The position numbers were made by a program, and so were the translations under genes. Positions 9,021 to 16,928 of a DNA stretch of 64,000 nt are shown here, one piece after another. This stretch comes from Paenibacillus elgii NBRC 100335. GTDB lineage: Bacteria; Bacillota; Bacilli; Paenibacillales; NBRC-103111. A model generated the notes under the pieces. It saw only the letters and a program-made list of their open reading frames with translations. It did not search any database and had not been told where the DNA came from. How positions within the stretch are numbered: position 1 is the first letter of the stretch; the number at the start of each line of letters is the position of its first letter. The stretch is from NCBI RefSeq assembly GCF_004000865.1, contig NZ_BIMB01000024.1, positions 1 through 64,000 of the forward strand. Reading direction: 5' to 3'.

Positions 9021-9336
9021 AATGTTAACAATCCGCTAAGATTCCATATGATTTTCTGCCGCCCTACATTGAAGCCGCTACCTTCATCGTTGTAATTATC
9101 TTTTTGACTAGCGATAAGCAAGTCGCCGAGGTGATTCCAGTTGAAAATTTGGGAAAGAATATGGGGGAAATGGAACGAACAGACAACACCTAATCACTAT
9201 GATTCGATTTTAAACTTCTATTACTATGATTAATTTCAATTGAGTATCTTACCAATCTGATTGCTATTCAGGTCGATTTTAAGCGGATAGGTCACTTGAA
9301 AATGCTGTTTTCTTATGCGGTAAGCAGGAGAGCGAT
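9021..9336. other. Non-coding or decayed stretch
   Basis: About 315 bp with no supported gene. A short readable piece (SDKQVAEVIPVENLGKNMGE, about 9110-9170) has no start and ends at a stop, so it may be another decayed fragment. The ribosome binding site of the next gene (CAGGAG, about 9325) lies at its end. Confidence 0.4.
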
Positions 9337-9729
9337 TTGAAAAAAACACTTAACGAAAAAATTTGGTACGGGGTATTTGTGCATCATTCTTATCCCGTGA
9401 TAGCGCAGGAAATCAATAGTCCAGATAATCATTTCCGGAGGTGGGCCGGGGTCTACACAATGGAACATTATCTTAAAAGAACGGATATCATCGATTTAAT
9501 TAAAGAAGGAATAGGTCATCGTTATTTATTCATAATGGTGGATATTCCTACCGCATATATAGATATTTTTCATCATTCCTGGGATAGCGATCTTTATGAT
9601 CGAAACATCAAGATAATCTATAACAATGCTTTTGGCAATGAACCGAGTTTATATGAAATTTGCGAAAAATTAAACGTCAACCCGGAACGGTTTGAAGCGT
9701 CGTGGAAAGTGGAATATATTTTTGACTAA
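9337..9729 (+). CDS. Unknown protein of the tip-associated cluster
   Basis: 130 residues from TTG 9337 behind AGGAGAG. Soluble, rich in aromatic residues (WYGVFVHHSYP, FRRWAGVYTMEHYL), and no family recognised. A truncated relative lies at about 7245-7300, so this family was present at least twice in this stretch. Low G+C and position at the end of the immunity cluster suggest a role linked to the RHS modules, but nothing in the sequence shows it. Confidence 0.5.
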   Translation: MKKTLNEKIWYGVFVHHSYPVIAQEINSPDNHFRRWAGVYTMEHYLKRTDIIDLIKEGIGHRYLFIMVDIPTAYIDIFHHSWDSDLYDRNIKIIYNNAFGNEPSLYEICEKLNVNPERFEASWKVEYIFD

Positions 9730-9749
9730 ATTTGAGAAGAATTTTGTAA

Positions 9750-9777
9750 GGCATCTCCATGACGGGATGTCTTTTTT
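9750..9777 (+). terminator. Rho-independent terminator
   Basis: GGCATCTC pairs with GGGATGTC (one G-T pair) and is followed by six T residues. It ends the gene at 9337-9729 and marks the end of the A+T-rich toxin/immunity cluster. Confidence 0.65.
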
Positions 9778-9859
9778 GCATTTCCTTCATATCTCCACGA
9801 ATGGTAAAGAAAATAATGAGCACATTAAAGTTACCATCCCAAAAAAAGGGGGCTTTGTT

Positions 9860-10204
9860 GTGAAATTTATTTTCAAGCTTTTGCTTAACGGGGCGATTGC
9901 CATTACGGTCCTTCTTTGGCTCACAAAGGCAACGTTCTGGGAAGCAGCCATTTCGTCCGTAGTCCTCAGTGTTATAGCTTATTTACTGGGTGACCAGTAT
10001 GTGCTGAGGATAAGCAACAACACAGTCGCGACGCTTGTTGATGCGGTCTTGGCCTTTGTATATTTTTGGGTCGTCGCTTCCTTGCTGAAATGGGATTTGA
10101 GTATCGGCGGGCTTATTTTTCTCACGTTGTTTCTGGGGGTCGGTGAAGCGGTGTATCACCGATTCCTGGCAATCAATCGGGAAAGAGAAAAGGCTATCGG
10201 CTAA
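9860..10204 (+). CDS. DUF2512 (YndM-like) membrane protein
   Basis: 114 residues from GTG 9860, chosen because an AAAGGGGG ribosome binding site lies 8-15 bases upstream; the frame is open further up but without a site. Four hydrophobic segments (FKLLLNGAIAITVLLWLT, AAISSVVLSVIAYLLG, LVDAVLAFVYFWVVASLL, GGLIFLTLFLGVGEAVYHRF) make it an integral membrane protein. Length and pattern fit the small DUF2512 family of Bacillales (YndM of Bacillus). Function unknown. It precedes two other small membrane genes in the same direction. Confidence 0.65.
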   Translation: MKFIFKLLLNGAIAITVLLWLTKATFWEAAISSVVLSVIAYLLGDQYVLRISNNTVATLVDAVLAFVYFWVVASLLKWDLSIGGLIFLTLFLGVGEAVYHRFLAINREREKAIG

Positions 10205-10215
10205 TTGGCGAATTT

Positions 10216-10722
10216 ATGGCTAAGCAAACGATAAAACCGGAATTGCAGATACGTTATCCGTATTTGGACCGCAATGTAGGGGCAGGATGTCTGTTCGGAC
10301 TTGGCTTGGTAGCCTTTATCGATGAAGCCGTATTTCATCAATTGCTGCATTGGCACCATTTTTACGATAAATCTACAACCGGCATCGGCTTGGTCTCGGA
10401 TGGTTTGTTTCATGCTTTTAGCTGGTTTGCAACGATCGGCGGGCTCTTTATGTTTGCCGATCTTCTCAGGCGAAAAGCCCTGCAGCTCCATAGGTGGTGG
10501 GGCGGCAGCTTGCTCGGCAGCGGCACATTCCAGTTGTATGACGGAACGATTCAGCACAAGATCATGCGTATCCACCAAATCCGTTATGTCGAAAATGTCA
10601 TCGTCTACGACCTGATATGGAACTTTACCGCCATAACCATGATCTTGGCCGGAAGTATGTTCCTCATTCGATCGAAAAAGGATCAAGGCAAGCATGGAAG
10701 GATATCTTCTAATGAATCATGA
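10216..10722 (+). CDS. DUF2243 membrane protein
   Basis: 168 residues with four membrane segments. Histidine-rich elements at the membrane surface (DEAVFHQLLHWHHFYD, SDGLFHAFSWF, GTFQLYDGTIQHKIMRIHQI) are characteristic of the DUF2243 family. They could bind metal or haem, which is inference. DUF2243 genes often neighbour ctaG-like genes, and here the end overlaps the next gene by 11 bases. Only a weak ribosome binding site is visible ahead of ATG 10216. Confidence 0.75.
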   Translation: MAKQTIKPELQIRYPYLDRNVGAGCLFGLGLVAFIDEAVFHQLLHWHHFYDKSTTGIGLVSDGLFHAFSWFATIGGLFMFADLLRRKALQLHRWWGGSLLGSGTFQLYDGTIQHKIMRIHQIRYVENVIVYDLIWNFTAITMILAGSMFLIRSKKDQGKHGRISSNES

Positions 10723-11500
10723 ATCGTTTCATTACGAGACGAGGGGGTTTGTCGAGCTTGGACTGGCTATGTTGGCCATAGCAGTTTTCGTTCTTTATGT
10801 GTATGCCGCGTTCATATCCGGCCGTCGCTTTAAACCATGGCCGGCTTACCGCTATGTATGCTGGTTTATCGGTGTTGGCAGCGCGGCTGCCGCTGTGATC
10901 GGACCTTTGGCTCATCCATCTGTCACGGATTTTACGGCGCATATGACCGGGCATCTGCTGCTTGGAATGCTGGCGCCGCTCCTACTGGCGCTGGCGGCAC
11001 CAATGACCCTTCTTCTAAAAGCTCTTCCTGTAACAAGGTCACGAAAGCTTTCGCATGTGCTGAAAAGTTGGACGCTGCCGATACTAACCGATCCGCTGAC
11101 GACCTCTTTTCTAAATATCGGAGGCTTATGGATTCTTTATACGACCGACCTTTTCAGGATCATGCATCAAAGTTTGAGTATCCATCTCCTGATACATGTC
11201 CATGTTTTTTTGGCGGGTTATTTATTTACGGTGTCTATGATTTATGTTGACCCGGTGCCCCATCGGAAGAGCTTCCTTTACCGCGCGATTGTGCTTGTAT
11301 TGGCCTTAGCGGGACACGGTGTGTTGTCCAAGTACATTTATGGTCATCCGCCCGCCGGTGTTTCCGGAATACAAGCGGAGCAAGGAGGGAAGCTGATGTA
11401 CTACGGAGGCGATGCCATCGACGCGGTTCTCATCTTTATTTTTTGCCTGCAATGGTTTAAAGCAGCCCGTCCCCGCATGAGGGTAGCCGTAAAGGCTTAA
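10712..11500 (+). CDS. ctaG: CtaG-like cytochrome c oxidase assembly protein
   Basis: 262 residues from ATG 10712, behind GGAAGG at 10696-10701; an in-frame ATG at 10694 lacks a site. Seven hydrophobic segments. Conserved CtaG features include HMTGHLLLGMLAPLLLALAAP, HQSLSIHLLIHVHVFLAGYL and YIYGHPP, with several membrane histidines that are the likely copper ligands. CtaG of Bacillales (caa3_CtaG family) is needed for assembly of the CuA/CuB centres of caa3 oxidase. No oxidase subunits are in the window, so it probably serves an oxidase encoded elsewhere or, with DUF2243, another metal protein. Confidence 0.8.
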   Translation: MNHESFHYETRGFVELGLAMLAIAVFVLYVYAAFISGRRFKPWPAYRYVCWFIGVGSAAAAVIGPLAHPSVTDFTAHMTGHLLLGMLAPLLLALAAPMTLLLKALPVTRSRKLSHVLKSWTLPILTDPLTTSFLNIGGLWILYTTDLFRIMHQSLSIHLLIHVHVFLAGYLFTVSMIYVDPVPHRKSFLYRAIVLVLALAGHGVLSKYIYGHPPAGVSGIQAEQGGKLMYYGGDAIDAVLIFIFCLQWFKAARPRMRVAVKA

Positions 11501-11534
11501 CATCCGAATACGAAAAGGAGGAAAAAATCATTCT

Positions 11535-11678
11535 ATGTCTCACCAATGCTTTTATTGCGAAAAAAACACCGAAACCGCACACAGCATTACGATCTACGAC
11601 GACAGCGGCATTGAGGAACGTCTCGAAGTTCTTTGCAGTCCCTGTTATGAGGAATGGCTGCTTTCGCAAAAAGGATAA
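11535..11678 (+). CDS. Small CxxC zinc-ribbon-like protein
   Basis: 47 residues (MSHQCFYCEKNTETAHSI...LCSPCYEEWLLSQKG) behind a full AAAAGGAGG site. Two CxxC pairs, CFYC near the start and CSPC near the end, would form one small zinc site. It follows ctaG by 34 bases and is probably co-transcribed. Function unknown. Confidence 0.7.
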   Translation: MSHQCFYCEKNTETAHSITIYDDSGIEERLEVLCSPCYEEWLLSQKG

Positions 11679-11849
11679 TTGCTGAAAATATGGCATCTCA
11701 TCGAAGCCACAATGCGGGAAAAAAAAGCCGTACTGTGGTTATTTTTGTTGAACTGATACAATGGAAGAAAGAGAGTTAAAATATATTTCATTGGATTTAT
11801 AATTAATATCATTTATTATTAATGGAATTTATATTTTTTTCGAAAAGGC

Positions 11850-12068
11850 ATGGGAAAGACGGAGACAGCTCAAGTGGATTATAAATTCTCACTGCTGGAT
11901 GGTCAAAGCAATCTGATGATTGGGTATAGTAAAAATATCATCGGCTTGGAAGGCAAACCTAATAGGGACGGCGACTGCCCACTACATACCGTTACTTTCA
12001 TCGATTTTGTGTTTTGCGATGAATTTAAACATACATTGCATCAAGCAAAGAATCCATTCATAGACTAG
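11850..12068 (+). CDS. Short open frame, doubtful gene
   Basis: 72 codons from ATG 11850, with AAAAGG about 7 bases upstream. The product has no recognised domain, and the DNA upstream (11690-11849) is very A+T-rich and empty. It is followed at once by a decayed gene fragment, so it may itself be the 5' end of that pseudogene rather than a functional gene. Confidence 0.3.
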   Translation: MGKTETAQVDYKFSLLDGQSNLMIGYSKNIIGLEGKPNRDGDCPLHTVTFIDFVFCDEFKHTLHQAKNPFID

Positions 12069-12079
12069 TTTATATAGGT

Positions 12080-12313
12080 ATCGTCAACGATAAAAAAGGT
12101 AATAGGAAAATATCCATTCCATATCTATGACAGGATTTACTACCATAAAACCGGATTCCCGGAAGGTCCGGTGAATGTTGTTTTGAACGGCGATTTGCCG
12201 TATGTGATGACTGGCTATTACGGATTCGATTTTTATTGTTTTATCGACTGCCGTTATTTCAAGCGATCGTCGAAAACTTGCAAGAACAGGGCGTCACGGT
12301 TGTCTTGGAATGA
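12080..12313 (+). pseudogene. Fragment of an unknown gene with frameshift
   Basis: A frame without a start codon reads YPFHIYDRIYYHKTGFPEGP...NVVLNGDLPYVMTGYYGFDF, then a one-base change of frame near 12255 gives LPLFQAIVENLQEQGVTVVL and E before a TGA at 12311-12313. The two pieces read sensibly only when joined across the shift, hence a decayed gene. Family not recognised. Confidence 0.5.
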
Positions 12314-12367
12314 ATAATTTCAGTTGACATTGGCTTCCAGACTGCTATAGACTTACTGTGGACAACC

Positions 12368-12556
12368 GAATAGGTGGAAACAGGTGCTTCAGTGATCGGC
12401 TGAAGCTTAAAAGGGAAGTACGGTGCAAATCCGTCGCGGTCCCGCCACTGTAAAGGGAGCCGGAAGGTCCGGCTATTTTTCTGCACAATGTCACTGGAGC
12501 TTATTTCCGGGAAGACGCCGAAGAAGAACCCCTGAGTCAGGAGACCTGCCTGTTTT
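12368..12556 (+). promoter_or_regulatory. Cobalamin riboswitch
   Basis: Adenosylcobalamin-type riboswitch. Characteristic blocks are present in order: GGTGGAAACAGGTGC (about 12373), AAGGGAAGTACGGTGCAAAT (12410-12429), the B12-box region CGCGGTCCCGCCACTG (about 12435-12451), CACTGGAGC (about 12492), GGGAAGACGCC (about 12509) and CTGAGTCAGGAGACCTGCC (12532-12550). Ligand binding to such elements normally lowers expression of cobalamin uptake or synthesis genes. A terminator hairpin lies about 100 bp downstream, and the first gene of a BtuCDF-like importer begins at 12729. Confidence 0.95.
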
Positions 12557-12654
12557 GACAACACTGCTATAACCTGCGGAGAATGGGGAGGTGTTAGGAT
12601 GCTGGGGCTAATTCGAGACCTTGATGGGTCCATCGGGTCGTCATCTCTTAGGGG

Positions 12655-12698
12655 GGAGCATTTCTAACCGCTGATCGTGGTTGGAGATGCTCCTTTTT
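12655..12698 (+). terminator. Riboswitch expression-platform terminator
   Basis: GGAGCATTTCTAACC (12655-12669) pairs with GGTTGGAGATGCTCC (12679-12693) using two G-U pairs, followed by five T residues. It sits between the cobalamin aptamer and the first gene, so it is the likely OFF-state terminator of transcriptional control. Confidence 0.8.
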
Positions 12699-12728
12699 AC
12701 TTGTACATAGAAATGGAGGGGGAGTCCA

Positions 12729-13811
12729 ATGAGCAGCATCTTACAAGAGAGGTCTGCGCGAGCGGACCGGGCCGTGGCCGAAGGACGTTTCCCCTTGGTG
12801 CTGCTGGGGCTATTCGGAATTTTGCTCGGATCCATTACGCTTGCGGTTATGCTAGGACCGGTTCGCATCGAACCGTCGACCGTCTGGAAGATTGCCTTCT
12901 CGCATATTCCCGGACTGGACCGGTGGCTGGAACCCGATTGGTCCAAGGCGCAGGGCAACATCGTCTGGGATATCCGTTTTCCGCGCGTACTGCTCGGCGC
13001 CGTCGTCGGAGGCGGACTGGCTGTGGTGGGTACCGCAATTCAGGCATTGACGCGCAACCCGCTGTCTGACCCGTATATTCTGGGAGTGTCCTCCGGGGCA
13101 TCGGCTGCCGCGACGCTCGTCATTTTATTCGGCGCTTTCCAGTTGTTCGGGCAGTACGCTTTGTCCGTGTCGGCTTTTATCGGTTCGCTCATTGCTATCG
13201 TTCTGGTGTACATGCTTGCCCGCGTAGGAGGCGTGCTGTCGAATACCCGCTTGCTGCTCGCCGGTATTGCGGTATCGATGATGCTGTCGGCTTTGACTAA
13301 CTTCGTTGTCACGATGGTTCCCAAGGAAGAAGGCATCCGCTCGGCAATGTTCTGGATGATGGGGAGCTTGACCGGGGCCAAATGGAGCTACCTGACGTTT
13401 CCGTCCTGTATTGTCGTTGCCGGTACGCTGTATCTGCTGCTCCAATACCGTTCGTTGAACGCGCTGCTTATGGGGGAAGAGACCGCCGTGACCTTGGGGG
13501 TCAACATGGACCGCTTCCGTAAAGTGCTGGTGATTCTCACCTCCTTGCTGACGGGGGTAATCGTTGCCGTGAGCGGAGCCATCGGGTTTATCGGCTTAAT
13601 GATTCCGCACTTGGTCCGGCTGATGGTCGGTTCGGATCACCGCCGCGTTTTACCGGTCAGCGTATTGCTGGGAGCATCGTTTATGATCTGGGCCGACGTG
13701 TTTGCGAGGCTCGTTATTGCGCCGGAGGAGCTTCCGGTCGGGATCGTGACCGCGCTGTGTGGCGGACCGTTCTTCATTTGGCTGCTGCGCCGCAGCTCAT
13801 ACTCGTTCTAG
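12729..13811 (+). CDS. btuC: Cobalamin ABC transporter permease (BtuC/FecCD family)
   Basis: 360-residue permease of the FecCD/BtuC family with about ten membrane helices. Family motifs are visible: RFPRVLLGAVVGGGLAVVGT and QALTRNPLSDPYILGVSSGA in the first third, and AIGFIGLMIPHLVRLMVGSD (the cytoplasmic loop contacting the ATPase) near residues 284-303. ATG 12729 follows GGAGGGGGAG. The two copies expected in the complex would form a homodimer. The cobalamin riboswitch directly upstream points to vitamin B12 rather than siderophore uptake; the family alone cannot separate these. Confidence 0.85.
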   Translation: MSSILQERSARADRAVAEGRFPLVLLGLFGILLGSITLAVMLGPVRIEPSTVWKIAFSHIPGLDRWLEPDWSKAQGNIVWDIRFPRVLLGAVVGGGLAVVGTAIQALTRNPLSDPYILGVSSGASAAATLVILFGAFQLFGQYALSVSAFIGSLIAIVLVYMLARVGGVLSNTRLLLAGIAVSMMLSALTNFVVTMVPKEEGIRSAMFWMMGSLTGAKWSYLTFPSCIVVAGTLYLLLQYRSLNALLMGEETAVTLGVNMDRFRKVLVILTSLLTGVIVAVSGAIGFIGLMIPHLVRLMVGSDHRRVLPVSVLLGASFMIWADVFARLVIAPEELPVGIVTALCGGPFFIWLLRRSSYSF

Positions 13812-13830
13812 ACGGAAGGGGACCAAGAAG

Positions 13831-14637
13831 ATGAAGGTGGAGGTTCAGGGGCTCTCCTACGGTGTGAAGGGAGTGCCGATCATTCAAGGCGTAGACCTGC
13901 GGATTCAGCCGGGCGAATTCGTCGGCGTTATCGGTCCGAACGGAAGCGGCAAATCGACGCTGCTCAAAAATATATACCGCGTGCTAAAGCCTCAAGCGGG
14001 GTGGATTTCCTTGGACGGGCAGCAGCTGTCCGAGCTGACCCATAAAGAAACCGCGCAGAGGATGGCTGTCGTTAGTCAAGAAACGTCGTCCGCGTTTGAT
14101 TTTACGGTCCGGGATATCGTGCTCATGGGACGCCATCCGCACAAACGGATGTTCGCCGCAGACACACGGGAAGACGACGCCTTGGTCGGCGAAGCGCTGG
14201 AGCGCGTGGGGATGGAAACGTATGCGCGGCGGAGCTTCTCCAGCCTGTCCGGAGGGGAGAAGCAGCGCGTGCTGATCGCCCGGGCGCTGGCGCAGCAGTC
14301 GCAATTTTTGATCATGGACGAGCCGACGAACCACTTGGATATCCGGTACCAGCTGCAAATGATGGACTTGGTCAAAACGCTCGGGATGACCGCCTTATCC
14401 GCGCTGCACGATTTGAACATGGCCTGTTATTTCTGCGATCGAATCATTGTGATGCATGCGGGCAAAGTGTACGCTTCGGGTACTCCCGAGGAAGTGATGT
14501 CGGCGGAGTTGCTGCGCCAAGTGTTCGGCGTGAGCGCGCAGTTGGCCGTACATCCGGTGACCCGGAAGCTCAGCATTACGTATTTTCCCGAGTCGCTGCT
14601 AACTCATTTGACACAAAAAGGAGCTTTAATTTCATGA
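13831..14637 (+). CDS. btuD: Cobalamin ABC transporter ATP-binding protein
   Basis: 268-residue ABC ATPase. Walker A GPNGSGKST near residue 36, Q-loop at VVSQET, signature LSGGEKQR near 139, Walker B FLIMDEP near 160 and D-loop NHLD, H-loop ALHDLN. Start ATG 13831 has GAAGGGG upstream. The frame is 19 bases behind the permease stop and overlaps the next gene by four bases (ATGA). It powers the importer with the permease at 12729. Confidence 0.9.
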   Translation: MKVEVQGLSYGVKGVPIIQGVDLRIQPGEFVGVIGPNGSGKSTLLKNIYRVLKPQAGWISLDGQQLSELTHKETAQRMAVVSQETSSAFDFTVRDIVLMGRHPHKRMFAADTREDDALVGEALERVGMETYARRSFSSLSGGEKQRVLIARALAQQSQFLIMDEPTNHLDIRYQLQMMDLVKTLGMTALSALHDLNMACYFCDRIIVMHAGKVYASGTPEEVMSAELLRQVFGVSAQLAVHPVTRKLSITYFPESLLTHLTQKGALIS

Positions 14638-15641
14638 AACGCATCTTAGCTAATCCAATATCCTTACTGTTCGTCTGTTCGCTGCTTCTCTTGGCCGCTT
14701 GCGGTCAATCGACGTCGAAAAATCCGGCGGCAAGCGGGGACACCCCGCAGAACGGTACGCCCAAGCCGGCGGCCTACAGCCCCGTGACGATAGAAAATAT
14801 GGGCCGCACGCTCACCTTCAAGGAAGCGCCCAAGCGGGCCGTTAGCTTAAACCAGCATACGACGGAAATTATGCTGTCGCTCGGCTTGGAGAAGTCGATG
14901 GTCGGCACCGCATATATGGACGACGAGATTCTCCCGGAATTGAAAGAAAAGTACGCCGCTATACCAGTTTTGGCCGACAAATATCCTTCCCTGGAAGTGC
15001 TGCTCGGCGCGGAGCCGGATTTCGTCTACGGCCGTAAAAGCGCTTTTGTCGAAAAAGGTGTCGGCACCGTGGAATCGTTGAAGGAAAAAGGAATCGAGGC
15101 CTATGTGGCTAAAGGGACGTACGTGCCGTTCGGCACGCTGGAGGACGTGTACGAAGATATCTCGAATATCGGGCGGATATTCAACGTGCAGGGCAAAGCC
15201 GACGCGCTCGTTGAGTCGATGAAAGCGAAAGTGAAGGAAATTCAAGCGAAGGTCGGGAAGCAAGAGAAGCCGCTGCGGGTATTTGCTTTTGATAGTGGAC
15301 AAGACACGGCCTATACGGCGGGCAAATCGTTGTCGACCCAATTGATCGAGCTTGCGGGCGGCAAAAATATATTCGACGATGTCGAAAAAGGCTGGGCGAA
15401 GGTCAGCTGGGAGGAAGTCGTCAAGCGCGATCCGGAGGTTATTCTGATTTTCGACTACGACAAGCCGTCAGCCGCGGAGAAGATTAAGTTTCTGCAAAGC
15501 CTCCCAGCCTTGGCGAATGTAACGGCCATCAAGAACAACAAGTTCGTCATCATGCCGCTTTCCGACGTGTTCGAAGGGGTAAGAAACACGACGGCTTTGG
15601 AAAAAATGGCGAAGGGCTTTTATCCCGAGAAGTTTAACTAA
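14634..15641 (+). CDS. btuF: Cobalamin-type substrate-binding lipoprotein
   Basis: 335 residues with a lipoprotein signal peptide: hydrophobic core and lipobox LAAC with lipidated Cys23. The mature part is a class III (helical backbone) periplasmic-binding fold, of the BtuF/FecB type: RAVSLNQHTTEIMLSLGLEK, GAEPDFVYGRKSAF, and WAKVSWEEVVKRDPEVILI. It is anchored outside the membrane and delivers substrate to the permease. It overlaps the ATPase gene. The ligand is inferred as cobalamin from the riboswitch; ferric siderophore is the alternative. Confidence 0.85.
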   Translation: MKRILANPISLLFVCSLLLLAACGQSTSKNPAASGDTPQNGTPKPAAYSPVTIENMGRTLTFKEAPKRAVSLNQHTTEIMLSLGLEKSMVGTAYMDDEILPELKEKYAAIPVLADKYPSLEVLLGAEPDFVYGRKSAFVEKGVGTVESLKEKGIEAYVAKGTYVPFGTLEDVYEDISNIGRIFNVQGKADALVESMKAKVKEIQAKVGKQEKPLRVFAFDSGQDTAYTAGKSLSTQLIELAGGKNIFDDVEKGWAKVSWEEVVKRDPEVILIFDYDKPSAAEKIKFLQSLPALANVTAIKNNKFVIMPLSDVFEGVRNTTALEKMAKGFYPEKFN

Positions 15642-15661
15642 CATCGTCAGGAGGAGCGGCG

Positions 15662-16753
15662 TTGACCACAAAAGAATGTTCATTTTGCCATTATATTTAT
15701 GATGAGTGGTTCGGCGATTGCCGCAACGGCGTGCCGGCGGGCATGGCGATCGAGGCATTGGCCGGAACGGTCTGTTCGCGGTGCGGCCTCCAGGGCGTAC
15801 GGCACGAGCCGCGGGCAAACGCGCCGTATGCGGGGCTGGAAGCGGAGCTGTACGACCAGTTTGCCGGGAAAGCCGGCATCGTCTTTGCCCGCGACTGGAT
15901 CATGGGCACGGCCGCCGGCTTCTCCCAGCCGCCCAGCGTGCTGGAGCTTGGGACCGGCACCGGCCGAATCGCGGTCGAGCTGGCGCAGCACGGCATCCGG
16001 GTATGCGGCGTGGACCGCAGTCCGGACATGCTGAAGCTCGCGGAAACGAAGCGCAATCGCGTGCTTAAGGACCGTGCGGACATGCTGGAGCTGGTGGAAC
16101 AGGACATGCTGGAGCTGGAGCTTGCGGGGACGTTCACGCATGTTCTGTGCCCCGAGGGAATTTTCCAGCATGTAACCCGGATGAGCGAGCACCGGACCGT
16201 GCTTGAGAAGATCCGGAAGCATCTGGTTCCTCAGGGGCTGCTTGCCGTGGAGCTGCTGCTGCCGCCTGCGCAAGCAAGCTGGAAGACGGTGCAGCGCAAG
16301 GTGCTGCCGAAGGACAAAATCGTCTACAAGCACGTGGAAGGGGAAACGTCGCTTCGGCGTCAAATCTACCGGTTGACCGCCACCTATGAAACGTTCGTGC
16401 AGGGCTTGGAGCAGCCCAGATACCGGGTAGAGCGGGAATTGGCTCTGATGACGCCGAAGGAGCTCGTGCTGCTGCTGGAGTCGGAGGGTTTCGAGGTGAT
16501 CGGTCTCGTGGAAAACGAAGGCGGCAGCAAGCCGTGGAGCACCGTGCTTCCGAGCGGGCTTGACCGGGTCGTGTCCGATCTGAAGCCGGACGAAACCTTG
16601 GAGACGCTGGAAGCCGAGGGGCGTCTCGGCTCGACGACGCTTCCCTACACGCCGGAGGCATGGCGCGCAGGAAGCTTTCCGGTCGGAGCGGACACCGGAA
16701 TGAACGCGCACGCGGCGGCGACTTCCTTCACGATCCTGGCGAAAAAGCGCTGA
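15662..16753 (+). CDS. Rubredoxin-like domain fused to SAM-dependent methyltransferase
   Basis: 363 residues from TTG 15662, behind CAGGAGGAG. Residues 1-42 look like a rubredoxin: C6-x2-C9, then HYIYDEWFGDCRNGVPAG as in the rubredoxin Y-I-Y-D-x-x-x-G-D pattern, and C38-x2-C41. This would bind iron or zinc with four Cys. Residues about 60-250 are a class I methyltransferase with SAM motif VLELGTGTGRIAVE (93-106) and acidic VCGVDRS after it. The last ~110 residues are family-specific. It lies 20 bases behind the riboswitch-controlled importer, so it is probably in the same cobalamin-regulated operon. Substrate unknown; a link to cobalamin use or corrinoid chemistry is inference. A terminator follows at 16772. 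Confidence 0.75.
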   Translation: MTTKECSFCHYIYDEWFGDCRNGVPAGMAIEALAGTVCSRCGLQGVRHEPRANAPYAGLEAELYDQFAGKAGIVFARDWIMGTAAGFSQPPSVLELGTGTGRIAVELAQHGIRVCGVDRSPDMLKLAETKRNRVLKDRADMLELVEQDMLELELAGTFTHVLCPEGIFQHVTRMSEHRTVLEKIRKHLVPQGLLAVELLLPPAQASWKTVQRKVLPKDKIVYKHVEGETSLRRQIYRLTATYETFVQGLEQPRYRVERELALMTPKELVLLLESEGFEVIGLVENEGGSKPWSTVLPSGLDRVVSDLKPDETLETLEAEGRLGSTTLPYTPEAWRAGSFPVGADTGMNAHAAATSFTILAKKR

Positions 16754-16771
16754 TCCGGCTATATCTATACC

Positions 16772-16809
16772 ATAATCCTTGTCGAAAGGCGGCAGGGATT
16801 ATTTTTTTT
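16772..16809 (+). terminator. Terminator of the cobalamin operon
   Basis: ATAATCCTTG (16772-16781) pairs with CAGGGATTAT (16793-16802) and is followed by a run of T to 16809. The sequence around it closely resembles the hairpin at 18433. Confidence 0.75.
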
Positions 16810-16928
16810 GCAGACGTTTTTCGATCGAAAAGATAGCCCCGGCGAGTCATAGGCATGGGTACTTCATTTATGTTTAGATGAAGGAGCGTGGTTGCACGCC
16901 GATTACATATCCGGGAGGATTTTTCTCA

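Noticed and set aside
3628..9800. Prophage or insertion sequence in the A+T-rich region.
   Set aside because: No transposase, integrase, phage structural gene or terminal inverted repeats; all legible pieces are RHS tips or immunity-type genes.
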